In this document: positions 25,729-34,335 of the stretch, one piece after another
Position numbering within the stretch: position 1 is the stretch's first letter
How the letters are laid out: each line of letters starts with the position of its first letter
Assembly: GCA_963851245.1 (NCBI GenBank)
Contig: CAWKOH010000009.1
Coordinates: 62,001 to 126,000, forward strand
Direction: 5' to 3'
Origin: CAWKOH01 sp963851245
Lineage (GTDB): Bacteria > Actinomycetota > Acidimicrobiia > Acidimicrobiales > Palsa-688
Length of the DNA stretch: 64,000 nt
Notes under the pieces: model-generated
Told to the model about the DNA's origin: nothing
The model's database searches: none
The model's input: only the letters and a program-made list of their open reading frames with translations
Translations under genes and position numbers: made by a program

Positions 25729-26343
25729 ATGGACATCACGCAGCTGATCCTGGACGACCATCACGAGCAGCGTCGTCGTTTCGCGCTGTTGGAGCAGATG
25801 GATTCCGCCAGCGTCGCGGCGCTGTACGAGGTATGGGCCCGGTTGGCTGTGTTCCTTGAAGTCCACGCCGCGGCCGAAGAAGAGATCTTCTACCCGGAAC
25901 TTCTGAAGCTGGCGCTCGGCCCGCTGCCGCTCGCCCGCGCCGAGCCGGAGACGCTCGACGCGATTTACGACCACAACGAAATACGGGACGCGATCGCGGC
26001 CGTTCGGCCGCACCGGGTGGGCAGCCCCGACTGGCGCGAGGCCATCGCCGCGGTCAACGTCGCGAACGGCGATCACATGGCGGAGGAGGAGCGCCAGGGC
26101 CTGACCGACTTCCGCCACCGGGTCAGCCTGCCCCAGCGCCATGAACTGGCCCTCGGGTTCGTGACCTTCGAAGCGCGCAACTTCGCTGGCGTGCGGCCGG
26201 TGGACAAGGACCCGCAGGAGTACCTGCGGCAGCAGGAAGCGGCCGCCCGCTCCAGCCTGTCGGCTGGTTCGCCAATCGATGGCGGCTCGTCAGGCTCGGC
26301 TGACTCGCTTGGGATCGGCGGCCTGAAGCGTTCCCTGCCCTGA
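25729..26343 (+). CDS. Hemerythrin HHE-domain protein (204 aa)
   Basis: A four-helix HHE cation-binding domain: DDHHEQ, HAAAEEEIFYPEL (H-x4-E), YDHNE and GDHMAEEE supply the expected His/Glu ligands for a di-iron site. A low-complexity serine/glycine tail follows from about residue 165. It probably senses or buffers oxygen or nitric oxide, or binds iron. It lies 130 bases after the nitrile hydratase operon; whether it is linked to it is unknown. Confidence 0.85.
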   Translation: MDITQLILDDHHEQRRRFALLEQMDSASVAALYEVWARLAVFLEVHAAAEEEIFYPELLKLALGPLPLARAEPETLDAIYDHNEIRDAIAAVRPHRVGSPDWREAIAAVNVANGDHMAEEERQGLTDFRHRVSLPQRHELALGFVTFEARNFAGVRPVDKDPQEYLRQQEAAARSSLSAGSPIDGGSSGSADSLGIGGLKRSLP

Positions 26344-26509
26344 GTGATCCTCGCCCATCTGCTGTCCCAACCCGGGTGGCGCGTGCGGGTTGGCGCGGGT
26401 CAGAAGGGTGTCGCCCCTCTCGGGGTGCGTGGAGACTTAGATCCTCCGGGGGACCAGGTGGACCCGGAGATAGGGTTGGCCGGAGAGCGGCCACCGGAAA
26501 GAGAGCGGC

Positions 26510-28036
26510 ATGAACTTCGACGTGGTGATCGTGGGTGCCGGATCAGCCGGGGTGACCCTGGCGAGCCGGCTGAGCGAAGAGCCGGCCTGTTCGGTGCTCA
26601 TGCTCGAAGCCGGGCCGGATCTAGCGCCCGACGACCCTGCTAACTACCTGTCTACGGTGAGCTTCGCGCTTACCGACACCGACTGGGGTCTCCGAGCCGT
26701 GGTGACAGGCGATCGAACGCTCGATTACCCGCAGGGCAAGTGCGTGGGTGGGGGCTCGTCTGTCAACGGCGCCCTGGCCTTCCGCGGGGCCCCTGAGGAC
26801 TTCGAGAGCTGGAAGACTTCGGGCTGTCCGTCGTGGGGGTGGGAACAGATGTTGGGGCCGTTCTGCCGGCTGGAGAACGACGTCGACTACGGGGCAGCGT
26901 CGCCGGTGCACGGCGCCGAAGGACCGGTGCCGGTCGTCCGCTGGGCGAGCGACGAGCTGACCGATATCCAGCTGGCGTTCCGGGAGAGTTGCCTGGCCGA
27001 GGGGCTGCCGTGGACTGATGACCACAACTCACCCTCGTCGACGGGGGTTGGCTCCCTGCCGATGAACCGAATGGGGAACCAGAGGATGTCGACCGCGGTG
27101 ACCTACCTGGCCTCGGCTCGCGGCCGGGCCAACCTGCAGCTGTGGCCCAGGGCCCGGGTCATGCGGGTAGAGATCGACCGGGGGCGGGCTCTGGGGGTGA
27201 CAGTAGAGCGGGACGGGGTAGTGGAGACGGTCACCGCCGGAGAAGTAGTGCTGAGCGCGGGTTCCCTACAGAGCCCGGCCCTGCTGTGGCGGTCGGGAGT
27301 CGGCCCCGCCGACCGGCTGGCGGCGCTCGGCATCCGTCCTGTGGTGAACCTGCCGGCTGTTGGGGCCAACCTGCACGACCACCCCGGGGTGTTCTACTTC
27401 CTGTCTCCTGGCCGTCGATGCAGTCCCTTCACCGAGCCGCAGTACCAGCTGGGCGCACGCTACGACTCGGCCGGGTCCAGGACCGCCAATGACATGTTCC
27501 TGTCGATGATGAGCTACTGGGATCTGAGCGGCTCCCCGGACTTCCAGGCACTCCTCGGGATGGACTCAGTGGTGGTGCTGACCTGCGGAGTACACAAGCC
27601 CGAGTCCCGGGGTGAGGTGGCCCTGACCTCGCCCGACCCCACTGTGCCGCCGGCGGTCCACCTGAACTTGCTGTCCGAGCAACAGGACGTCGACCGGTTG
27701 GTCGAAGGGGTGCGCCGGTGTGCGGCGGTGGCAGGCCAAGATGCCATGGCCGACTTCGTCGGAGAGCGTCTGCTGTTCGACGGCGACCTCGACGACGACG
27801 CGGCTGTCGCGGGTTACGTCCGGGCTGTGGTGGCGCCCTGGTACCACCCGGTCGGTACCTGCCAGATGGGCCCTGTCGGCGTTGACACGGTGGTTTGCGA
27901 CGACTTGAAAGTGCACGGGGTGGATCGGCTGCGGGTGGTCGACGCCTCGATCATGCCGAAGATCGTCCGGTCGCCGATCAACCTGACGACCATCGCCATG
28001 GCCGAGCGAGCGGCCCAGTTGATGGGCGCCGGCTGA
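26510..28036 (+). CDS. GMC-family FAD oxidoreductase (508 aa)
   Basis: Complete glucose-methanol-choline oxidoreductase. The FAD motif VIVGAGSAG is at the N-terminus, followed by LEAGPD, the DYPQGKCVGGGSSVNGALAFRG segment (second GMC signature region), AGSLQSPALLWRSGVG, and the active-site His in WYHPVGTCQMG with SPINLTT near the end. It oxidises an alcohol to an aldehyde or ketone. ATG 26510 follows AGAGAGCGGC. It is a singleton with unknown substrate. Confidence 0.9.
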   Translation: MNFDVVIVGAGSAGVTLASRLSEEPACSVLMLEAGPDLAPDDPANYLSTVSFALTDTDWGLRAVVTGDRTLDYPQGKCVGGGSSVNGALAFRGAPEDFESWKTSGCPSWGWEQMLGPFCRLENDVDYGAASPVHGAEGPVPVVRWASDELTDIQLAFRESCLAEGLPWTDDHNSPSSTGVGSLPMNRMGNQRMSTAVTYLASARGRANLQLWPRARVMRVEIDRGRALGVTVERDGVVETVTAGEVVLSAGSLQSPALLWRSGVGPADRLAALGIRPVVNLPAVGANLHDHPGVFYFLSPGRRCSPFTEPQYQLGARYDSAGSRTANDMFLSMMSYWDLSGSPDFQALLGMDSVVVLTCGVHKPESRGEVALTSPDPTVPPAVHLNLLSEQQDVDRLVEGVRRCAAVAGQDAMADFVGERLLFDGDLDDDAAVAGYVRAVVAPWYHPVGTCQMGPVGVDTVVCDDLKVHGVDRLRVVDASIMPKIVRSPINLTTIAMAERAAQLMGAG

Positions 28037-28048
28037 GCCATCGAGCGG

Positions 28049-28183
28049 TTACCAGCCTTCATCGCCGAGATGAAGGCGGCACCACGTGCCGGCCCACTCT
28101 GCGGTCACGTTATCCGGTGTCACCTTGGTCCGGCTAGACAGGATGTAGGAGCCGGCTCCGATCGGGACAACTACCAGGAACAC
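28049..28183 (-). CDS. Possible small membrane protein (44 aa)
   Basis: A minus-strand frame encodes one hydrophobic segment (VFLVVVPIGAGSYIL) followed by a polar tail ending LHLGDEGW. The frame is open further upstream without ATG; GTG 28183 is the only usual start. Composition looks real, but there is no ribosome binding site and no family match. Its last codons form a perfect hairpin (28055-28077). Confidence 0.3.
   Translation of the reverse strand: MFLVVVPIGAGSYILSSRTKVTPDNVTAEWAGTWCRLHLGDEGW
28055..28077. terminator. Perfect 9-bp hairpin after the GMC gene
   Basis: GCCTTCATC-GCCGA-GATGAAGGC begins 19 bases after the GMC stop. It has no T-run, so it would be a weak or Rho-assisted terminator; it also overlaps the possible small minus-strand ORF. 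Confidence 0.4.
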
Positions 28184-28290
28184 GATTATGACCCCGGCGT
28201 TACCGCCGATAAACCGACGTTACCTTGAGCTCTCATTGGCTCAAGAGGACGCTCTCTAGTCGCCGTTAGCGAGCCTCCCCGGGCGCTCAT

Positions 28291-28704
28291 TTAAGCGGGT
28301 TCGGCCGAGAGCAACCCGCCCTGCCGGGCCCGATCCGACCCCGGCCGCACACGCCAGCCGGTGGCGCCGAGGAGCCGGGTCATCTGCTCCCCCGTCAGTG
28401 AGTTGCGGACCGGCTCGCCTACGGCCGCTACAGCACGCTGGAACCTACGGCGCCGGGCGACGCGATCTCTCGATGAGGCGGTCGTGGCCGCTGACATGGC
28501 GAGTTGGGTGCTGAGGGCGGCCAGCGCCCTCAGCTCACGCCTGTTCATCGATTCGTTCAGGTCAACCGCCGCCGAGCCGGCGACATCCGCGGCCATCCGG
28601 TCGTCGGCTGCCGGTTCACCGTACGGAGTGGCCGGCCGATCGAAGCCCAAGCGGTGGGCGGCCACCCGTCGAGCGGTGGTGGACGGAAAGCCCTCAGCCG
28701 TCAC
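28291..28704 (-). pseudogene. SAM-dependent methyltransferase (LCM-like) with deleted centre
   Basis: The N-terminal part (STTARRVAAHRLGFDRPATP, then DPAADDR-like PAADDRMAADVAG) resembles LCM/Ppm1-type methyltransferases. The C-terminal part (RRFQRAVAAVGEPVRNSLTG, then LLGATGWRV) resembles the end of the same family. The SAM-binding middle of about 150 residues is absent, leaving 137 codons from GTG 28704. This is the same ends-kept, core-lost pattern as the hydrolases at 10.7-13.6 kb. The family call is moderate. Confidence 0.5.
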
Positions 28705-28747
28705 GGCTGGGGCGGTCGCTCGGCCCTGACCTGGAACACGGTCGTGG

Positions 28748-29041
28748 TCAGGTATGGGAGGGACTGGGGCCTTCGCCGTCGATCTCGAATGGAACTTCGT
28801 CGATGTAGCACCAGTACCAGTCCTCGCCAGGCTCGAACGACTGGACCAGCGGATGCCCCGTCTGGTGGAAGTGGGCCGTGGCGTGGCGGTTCGGTGAGCT
28901 GTCGCAGCAGCCGACGTGCGCGCACTGGGGGCACCGCCGCAGGTGGACCCACCGCCCCCCGGACGCGAGGCACTCCACGCATCCATTGCCGCTGGCTTCT
29001 CTCGTGACGATGTCGTCGAGGTGAGTGCATCCTTCGGGCAC
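28748..29041 (-). CDS. UBP-type zinc finger protein (97 aa)
   Basis: A compact ZnF-UBP domain: CTHLDDI, GCVECLASGGRWVHLRRCPQ, CAHVGCCDSSPNRHATAHFH and HPLVQSFEPGEDWYWCY give the Cys/His ligand spacing of the ubiquitin-hydrolase zinc finger found as stand-alone proteins in actinobacteria. Function unknown. I prefer GTG 29041, preceded by GGGAGGGG; the frame is open to ATG 29119. It is divergent from the PHP gene, with starts only about 25 bases apart. Confidence 0.85.
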   Translation of the reverse strand: MPEGCTHLDDIVTREASGNGCVECLASGGRWVHLRRCPQCAHVGCCDSSPNRHATAHFHQTGHPLVQSFEPGEDWYWCYIDEVPFEIDGEGPSPSHT

Positions 29042-29065
29042 ACGTATCCCCTCCCGTGGGTTTCG

Positions 29066-30133
29066 GTGTCTTCCAGCGAAACTACCCCGATCTGGCTCGT
29101 TAGCCTGTCGGGCATCCAACCGGTCGAAGCTCTCCAGAGGATCGCCTACCTGCTAGAGCGCCAGCAGGCTGACTCGTATCGGGTCCGGGCCTTCAGGCGG
29201 GCCGCCGACGCGGTCGCCGGTCTGGACGACGGGGAGCTGGCCCAGCTGGCGGCTGCTGGCCGCCTGCGCCAGCTTCCGGGGGTGGGGGACACGTCGGCGC
29301 AAGTGGTGGCAGAAGCCTTGCTCGGTCGAACACCCGAGTACCTGCAGGACCTCGAGCAGGCCCCAGAGCCGGTTCTCAGCCCGGCCGCCGCCGGCTACCG
29401 CCGGATCCTTCGGGGCGACTGTCATAGCCACTCGGACTGGTCAGACGGCGGCAGCAGCATCAGAGACATGGCGGAGGCGGCCCTGTCCCTCGGGCACGAC
29501 TATGTGGTGCTTACCGACCATAGCCCCCGTCTCACGGTCGCCCACGGCCTGGACGCCGGACGGCTCCGGCAGCAACTGCAGGTCGTCGGGCGGCTCAACG
29601 AAGAACTGGCGCCCTTCCGTATTCTCACCGGCATCGAGGTCGACATACTCGAAGACGGCTCTCTCGACCAGGACGAAGGACTCCTGGCCGAGCTCGAAGT
29701 CGTCGTCGCGAGTGTCCACTCCAAGTTGAGCATGGAGTCGCAGTCAATGACCCGGCGCATGCTGGCTGCCATCGAGAACCCGCACACCGACATCCTTGGG
29801 CACTGCACCGGCCGAAAGCTGGTCGGCCGGGGCCGGAAGCCTTCGGCATTCGATGCCGATAAGGTCTTCCGGGCTTGTGCGGCAACCGGCACTGCCGTCG
29901 AGATCAACTCCCGCCCCGAACGACGGGATCCGCCGCCGGAGCTTCTGGACCTGGCCGTCGCCTATGAATGCTTGATAAGTATCGACACCGATGCCCACGC
30001 TCCGGGCCAGCTCGAATGGCTGGGCCTGGGCTGCGAGCAGGCAGCCGCCGGTTCGGTTCCAGCCGAGCGGGTCGTCAACAGTTGGGAGCTGGATCAGCTG
30101 CTGTCGTGGACCTCCGAACGCACGGTGCCCTAA
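29066..30133 (+). CDS. PHP-domain protein with helix-hairpin-helix N-terminus (about 355 aa)
   Basis: The N-terminal part (VEALQRIAYLLERQQADSYR, RAFRRAADAVAGL, then LPGVGDTSAQVVAEAL) is a polymerase-beta-like HhH module. From about residue 110 comes the PHP phosphoesterase domain with GDCHSHSDWSDGG, VLTDHSP, GIEVDI, ILGHCTG and DTDAHAPGQL metal ligands. This is the layout of the C-terminal half of PolX plus an HhH region, lacking the polymerase palm. The start is uncertain: GTG 29066 is the first usual codon after overlap with the divergent gene, with no clear ribosome site. Confidence 0.8.
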   Translation: MSSSETTPIWLVSLSGIQPVEALQRIAYLLERQQADSYRVRAFRRAADAVAGLDDGELAQLAAAGRLRQLPGVGDTSAQVVAEALLGRTPEYLQDLEQAPEPVLSPAAAGYRRILRGDCHSHSDWSDGGSSIRDMAEAALSLGHDYVVLTDHSPRLTVAHGLDAGRLRQQLQVVGRLNEELAPFRILTGIEVDILEDGSLDQDEGLLAELEVVVASVHSKLSMESQSMTRRMLAAIENPHTDILGHCTGRKLVGRGRKPSAFDADKVFRACAATGTAVEINSRPERRDPPPELLDLAVAYECLISIDTDAHAPGQLEWLGLGCEQAAAGSVPAERVVNSWELDQLLSWTSERTVP

Positions 30134-30145
30134 CCGACGGAGGTT

Positions 30146-30178
30146 GCCCGCCGCCAGTTCACCGCGACTGTGGCGGGC
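30146..30178. terminator. GC-rich hairpin after the PHP gene
   Basis: GCCCGCC (30146-30152) pairs with GGCGGGC (30172-30178), and CAG (30155-30157) with CTG (30168-30170), thirteen bases after the PHP stop. There is no U-tract. From here to 30425 no gene is supported. Confidence 0.45.
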
Positions 30179-30425
30179 GCGCCGGGCGGGGCGCAGGGGA
30201 GCACGGGGAGAAAATGACCGCCGCCCGGCGTGAGAACCAGGGGAGGATGGTGCCCGGCGGACGCCAGGATGAGGTCGCCGTTCTTCTCGCCGAGGCGCCC
30301 GAGGATCTCGCCACCCGCCAGGACGGGTACCCACCCGTCCCGTCCCCGCGCTGGCTCAGTTCCATTTCCCCCCCTACCGCCGATCGAAAGCGCGATGGCC
30401 TGGCTGTTGTCGCCCTCTCCGTGCG

Positions 30426-32194
30426 TTAGGCGTTGGAGAGCCAGACGTTGGTGGGATCGAACTGCAGGAGGGCCGGGATAAACACCGCGTTGTGGACCAG
30501 ACCGGCGTGGTAGACCGGCTGGGTCGGGGAGGTGATCGGGAAGATGGCGGCGTCAGACATCACCTGCTGGTCCGCTTGCGCCCACAACCCCTCGGCGTCG
30601 GACGTGGAGGTGGCGACCGACGCCTGCTGTATGAGCTGGTTGGCCGTCGGATTGTTGTAGAAGCCGAAGTTGCTGCCCGCCGGCGGATAGGCGTTGGCGC
30701 CGGAGAAGAGGGGATTGAAGAAGGACAGGGCCGCGTTCCCGTACCAGTCCGGGAACCACTGGGCCAAGGCCAGGTCCCACACCCCTGATTGGGCCACGTG
30801 CGGGACTTCCAGGTACTTGGCGTAGAAATCGGCGGACGGCACGCCCAGGCCGGTAACCGACACGCCTACCTTGGCCAAGTCGGCTTGCAGCGTCTCAAAC
30901 ATCTTGACCTCGAAGTCGAACGCACTCTGGTAGAGAACGATCAAGTGGAGGTGCTGACCGGGTATAGCCGTCGAAAGCATCTGCTTGGCCGTCTGGACGT
31001 TGTAGGGATACAGATCGAATTGCTTGGAGCCGAGGATGCCGGCGGGGAGAACGTGAGTGAGCGGTGGCGACACCTGCGGGCCGCCATCGTCCTGGACCAG
31101 GTTGGTCCGGTTGATCGCGAACTCGAGGGCCTGTCGGACTTTCGTGTTCTTCAGAGCACCACTGTTGTTGGGTGAGATCGTGTTGAAGAGGACGTAGGGG
31201 TCGGTACCGTAGGTCTGCCCGAGAGTCAGCTTCGGGTCGTGGGCGGCCAGCAGAGACGGGATGTCAGCTGTCGGGACGGGAGCGTCCCACCCCATGTCGG
31301 CGGCGGGAGAGTTGGTCTCGAGCTCCTGCTGGATCTGGGTCTGATTGCCCGTCATGGACACGTTGATGGAGTTCACGTATGCCTTGCGGACGGGGTCGGT
31401 CGATGCATTCCAGTTGGGGTTGCGCACGAACACGAGGGACCTGGTCGGCGTATAGCTCTGGATCTCGTAGGGCCCGTCGGAGATGGTGTGCTGGGCCAGG
31501 GCGTTGCTTACTGGCAGGTAGTTGTTGAACTCCACCGGAGCGGGTGAGAAGGCCGGCATGGCCAACTGGTTGGGAAAATAGGTGGCTGGTTGCGTGAGCT
31601 TGTAGACGACAGTGAGCGGGTTGCTCGGGTCGACCGACGCACCCGGAACGCTGTGCGAGTTCATGTAGGCGGCGATCGCAGTGGTGGTGTGAGCGACGTT
31701 GGCGAAACCGTCGCAGAAAGTCTTGAACCCGACGATCAGATCCTCGAAGTCCGGGAGGCCGCCGAAGGGCTGGACCGGGTTGCAGGTGCGCATCAGGCCC
31801 CGCACAGCGTCGGCCGCGGTCACCTGCCGGGGTGGGTTGGTGTTCCACATGGCTCCCTGGCGGATCGTGAGCCGGTAGGTCAGGCCAGACGAGCTCACGC
31901 CTCCGTTGGCTGTCGTCGGTATAGATGTGGCCAGGTCCGGCACGACCGTCGTGGTCTGGCCCTGGGTAGCCGGGTTGGTGAGCAACTGCCGGCTCCCCAT
32001 GCGCAGGGCCAGATAGCCGGTCGTGTAATACGACACGTTCGGGTCCATGTAGTCGACGTCGCCGGTGCCCAGCATGTTCAGGGTGCCGCCCGTTGCGGGG
32101 TGCCCGCCGAGGAGCTCTTCGATGACGAGCCGCAGGCGGCCCAGCCCAATCCAACCGTCGCCAGCACCGCTACCACCGAAATGATCCGCTTCAT
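30426..32194 (-). pseudogene. ABC-type peptide/nickel-like solute-binding lipoprotein, frameshift after the signal peptide
   Basis: ATG 32194 follows AGGAGG and encodes a lipoprotein signal MKRIISVVAVLATVGLGWAAC (lipobox G-W-A-A-C), then GSSSKSSSAG. Near 32095 the frame changes, and the mature family-5 binding protein (GGTLNMLGTGDVDYMDP, LTYRLTIRQGAMWN, KNTKVRQALEFAINR) continues to 30426. One base separates signal and body, so it is either a sequence error or inactivated. No permease or ATPase genes are adjacent, making it an orphan receptor. Confidence 0.75.
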
Positions 32195-32277
32195 CGCTCG
32201 ACCTCCTGTGTCGGCAACTCCGGACGCGCAGGCGACGCTAGCCCCCATGGCCGTACCCGTCACTTGTCTCAGCCGGC

Positions 32278-32469
32278 TCACCCGTCCCTGTCGCTCACCC
32301 GTCCGTGGTCCCGGCAGATTGCCGACCACCCCGTGGGGGTCACGACGACGCGGAGGCGGCGTCCGCAGGCCGGGCAATAGCGGGGGGGCTCGAATCGGCC
32401 CCGGCAGCCACCCCCGGATGGGCACTCGGCGAGGATCCGGCCGCAGCCCTCGCAGTGCAGTGGATTCAT
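32278..32469 (-). CDS. bsaP: Biotin synthase auxiliary protein-like small cysteine-rich protein (63 aa)
   Basis: It carries three cysteine sets: CEGCG, C-x6-C around PSGGGC, and YCPACGRRLRVVVTPTGWSA ending in C-x2-H-G. Position (overlapping the bioB stop by ATGA) and the second half match the small protein found after bioB in mycobacteria and relatives, which has been reported to help maintain the iron-sulfur cluster of biotin synthase. Very likely co-translated with bioB. Confidence 0.75.
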   Translation of the reverse strand: MNPLHCEGCGRILAECPSGGGCRGRFEPPRYCPACGRRLRVVVTPTGWSAICRDHGRVSDRDG

Positions 32470-33476
32470 AAGACCTTCGACAGGGCTCCGATCGGCAGCC
32501 GGAGTTCCCGGAGCATGTCCAGATCCTCTTGCGGGCTACGGCCGAGTGTCGTGAGGTAGTTGCCGACTATCAGAGCGTTTATGCCGGCCGTCATGCCCAT
32601 CGCCTGCAACTCGCCGAGGGTTATCTCACGGCCGCCCGCATATCGAAGGATGACTCCTGGCAGGCCCAGCCGGAACAAGGCGATCCAGCGGATGGCGTCC
32701 AGCGCCTGAACCGGGCGGCGGATCCTTAGAGGCGTCCCGGGTCGCGGATCGAGAAAGTTCACGGGGACCTCGGCCGGCCCCAGCTCGGCTAGCTGGCCTA
32801 TGAGCTCCAGGCGCTGCCCATCGGTCTCACCCATGCCGAGCAGCACCCCGCAGCAAAGTTCCATCCCCACTTCCTTGACCAGCCGGCAGGTATCGAAGCG
32901 CTCGTCCCAGGTGTGAGTCGTCACGATCTCAGGGAAAAAAGACCGGGCCGTCTCCAGGTTGTGGTTGTAGCGATGAACCCCGCCGGTGGCGAGACGGCGG
33001 GCTTGGTCTCGGTCGAGGATCCCGGCGGAGATCGCCACGTTCAACCCGGTCTGGTCCTGCACCTGCGGGACCAGGTCCAGCAGGCGGCGCAGTGTCCTCT
33101 CGTCGGGGCCGCGCACGGCCAGTACGATGCAGAACTCGGTCGCACCTAGAGCGGCCGTCTCCCGGGCGGCGGCCAGGACCTGGTCCGTATCCAGGAACGG
33201 CGTAGCCAGAACGGGGGTGTCGAAGCGGGCGGACTGCGCGCAGAAGTGGCAGTCCTCCGGGCAGCCCCCGGTCTTGGCCGAGAGGATCCCTTCGATCTCG
33301 ACCGTCTCACCGCACCATTCGAGGCGCACTTCGTGCGCCAGAGCGGCCAGGGAAGGGACGAGGGAGTCGGGCGCCGCGGCCAGTTCGGCCAGCAGGCCGG
33401 GGCCCAACGGCTGCCGGTCCTCGATCAGGCTTTGGCGGGCCGCGGCGATGCGGCTGGTCATGGCTTGGGGGAGCAC
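32466..33476 (-). CDS. bioB: Biotin synthase
   Basis: A radical-SAM biotin synthase converting dethiobiotin to biotin. The SAM-cluster motif GGCPEDCHFCAQS (C-x3-C-x2-C) follows EIEGILSAKT; downstream are YNHNLETARSFFPEI, ELCCGVLLGMGETDGQR and PVNFLDPRPGTPL, all expected for BioB. GTG 33476 or ATG 33461 could start it; neither has a clear ribosome site. It is divergent from the bioD-like gene. Confidence 0.93.
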   Translation of the reverse strand: MLPQAMTSRIAAARQSLIEDRQPLGPGLLAELAAAPDSLVPSLAALAHEVRLEWCGETVEIEGILSAKTGGCPEDCHFCAQSARFDTPVLATPFLDTDQVLAAARETAALGATEFCIVLAVRGPDERTLRRLLDLVPQVQDQTGLNVAISAGILDRDQARRLATGGVHRYNHNLETARSFFPEIVTTHTWDERFDTCRLVKEVGMELCCGVLLGMGETDGQRLELIGQLAELGPAEVPVNFLDPRPGTPLRIRRPVQALDAIRWIALFRLGLPGVILRYAGGREITLGELQAMGMTAGINALIVGNYLTTLGRSPQEDLDMLRELRLPIGALSKVL

Positions 33477-33652
33477 GGTGAGTCATCGTAAGCGCCACCG
33501 GCCGGGGGGAGCGAGGCGGCGGCCTTCCTCAAGTTGGCACCGCTTGCAGCCGAGATGTCCTCCATGCACCGGACCTGTCTACGAGCAGTCGAACGCGCCG
33601 GCGACAGTGGTTGCTTCGCGGACACGAGCCGGCTTCCCGGTGTTGATTGGCC

Positions 33653-34324
33653 ATGAGACCGAGACTCCTCGCGCTGGTCACCGGAACCGACACGGGGGTG
33701 GGCAAGACCTGGCTCAGCGCGGAGTTGCTCCGTCGAGTCTCGGGTCTGGGATGGTCGGTTTCGGCCCGGCTTCCGGCGCTGACATACCTGCGTGACGATG
33801 TGGCCACAGATGCCGACATCCTCGCCGAGGCTACCCATGAGACCGCGACCGAGGTGTGCCCGCCGACCAGGTGGTACGGCGTGCCCATGGCCCCCCCGAT
33901 GGCGGCCGAGGTCCTGGGCCTGCCGCCCATAATGCTGGCCGACCTCGAACGGGAGGTCGGATCGGGGTGGCCTCTGAGGCCTGTCGACCTGGGCCTGATC
34001 GGCAGCTCCGGCGGTGTGGCGTCGCCCCTGGCGTCGAACGGCGACATCGCCGAGTTGGCCCGGGCCCTTGGTGCCGACCTCGCCGTCGTGGTTTCTCGGG
34101 CCGATGTGGGAGCGATCAACTCGCTGCGCCTGTGCCACGAGGTCCTGTCACCCTTGCCCGTGGTCGTGTACCTCAACCGCTTCGACAAGGAGAACGAGCT
34201 CCATCTGCGGGTGTACGAATGGCTGACCAAGCACGACGAGTTCGTGGTGACCACCGAGGTCCAGGTGCTGGTCGATCTGATGGTGGGCCAGCTCGCGAGC
34301 CAGTCCGGTAGCGCCGCCCGGTAG
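33653..34324 (+). CDS. BioD-like ATPase lacking canonical dethiobiotin synthase residues (223 aa)
   Basis: The P-loop TGTDTGVGKTW is intact, and overall length and order (GLIGSSGG, VVVSRADVGAINSL, VVYLNRFD) match dethiobiotin synthase. Yet the substrate-binding lysine of the G-Y-K-P motif is not found (ARLPALT here), and the E-G-A-G-G motif is S-S-G-G. The protein may be a divergent BioD or a paralog with another role. ATG 33653 is used; a TTG lies two codons earlier. It is followed after 11 bases by the dioxygenase gene and then the alpha-oxoamine synthase. Confidence 0.65.
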   Translation: MRPRLLALVTGTDTGVGKTWLSAELLRRVSGLGWSVSARLPALTYLRDDVATDADILAEATHETATEVCPPTRWYGVPMAPPMAAEVLGLPPIMLADLEREVGSGWPLRPVDLGLIGSSGGVASPLASNGDIAELARALGADLAVVVSRADVGAINSLRLCHEVLSPLPVVVYLNRFDKENELHLRVYEWLTKHDEFVVTTEVQVLVDLMVGQLASQSGSAAR

Positions 34325-34335
34325 CCTCTTGGGCC

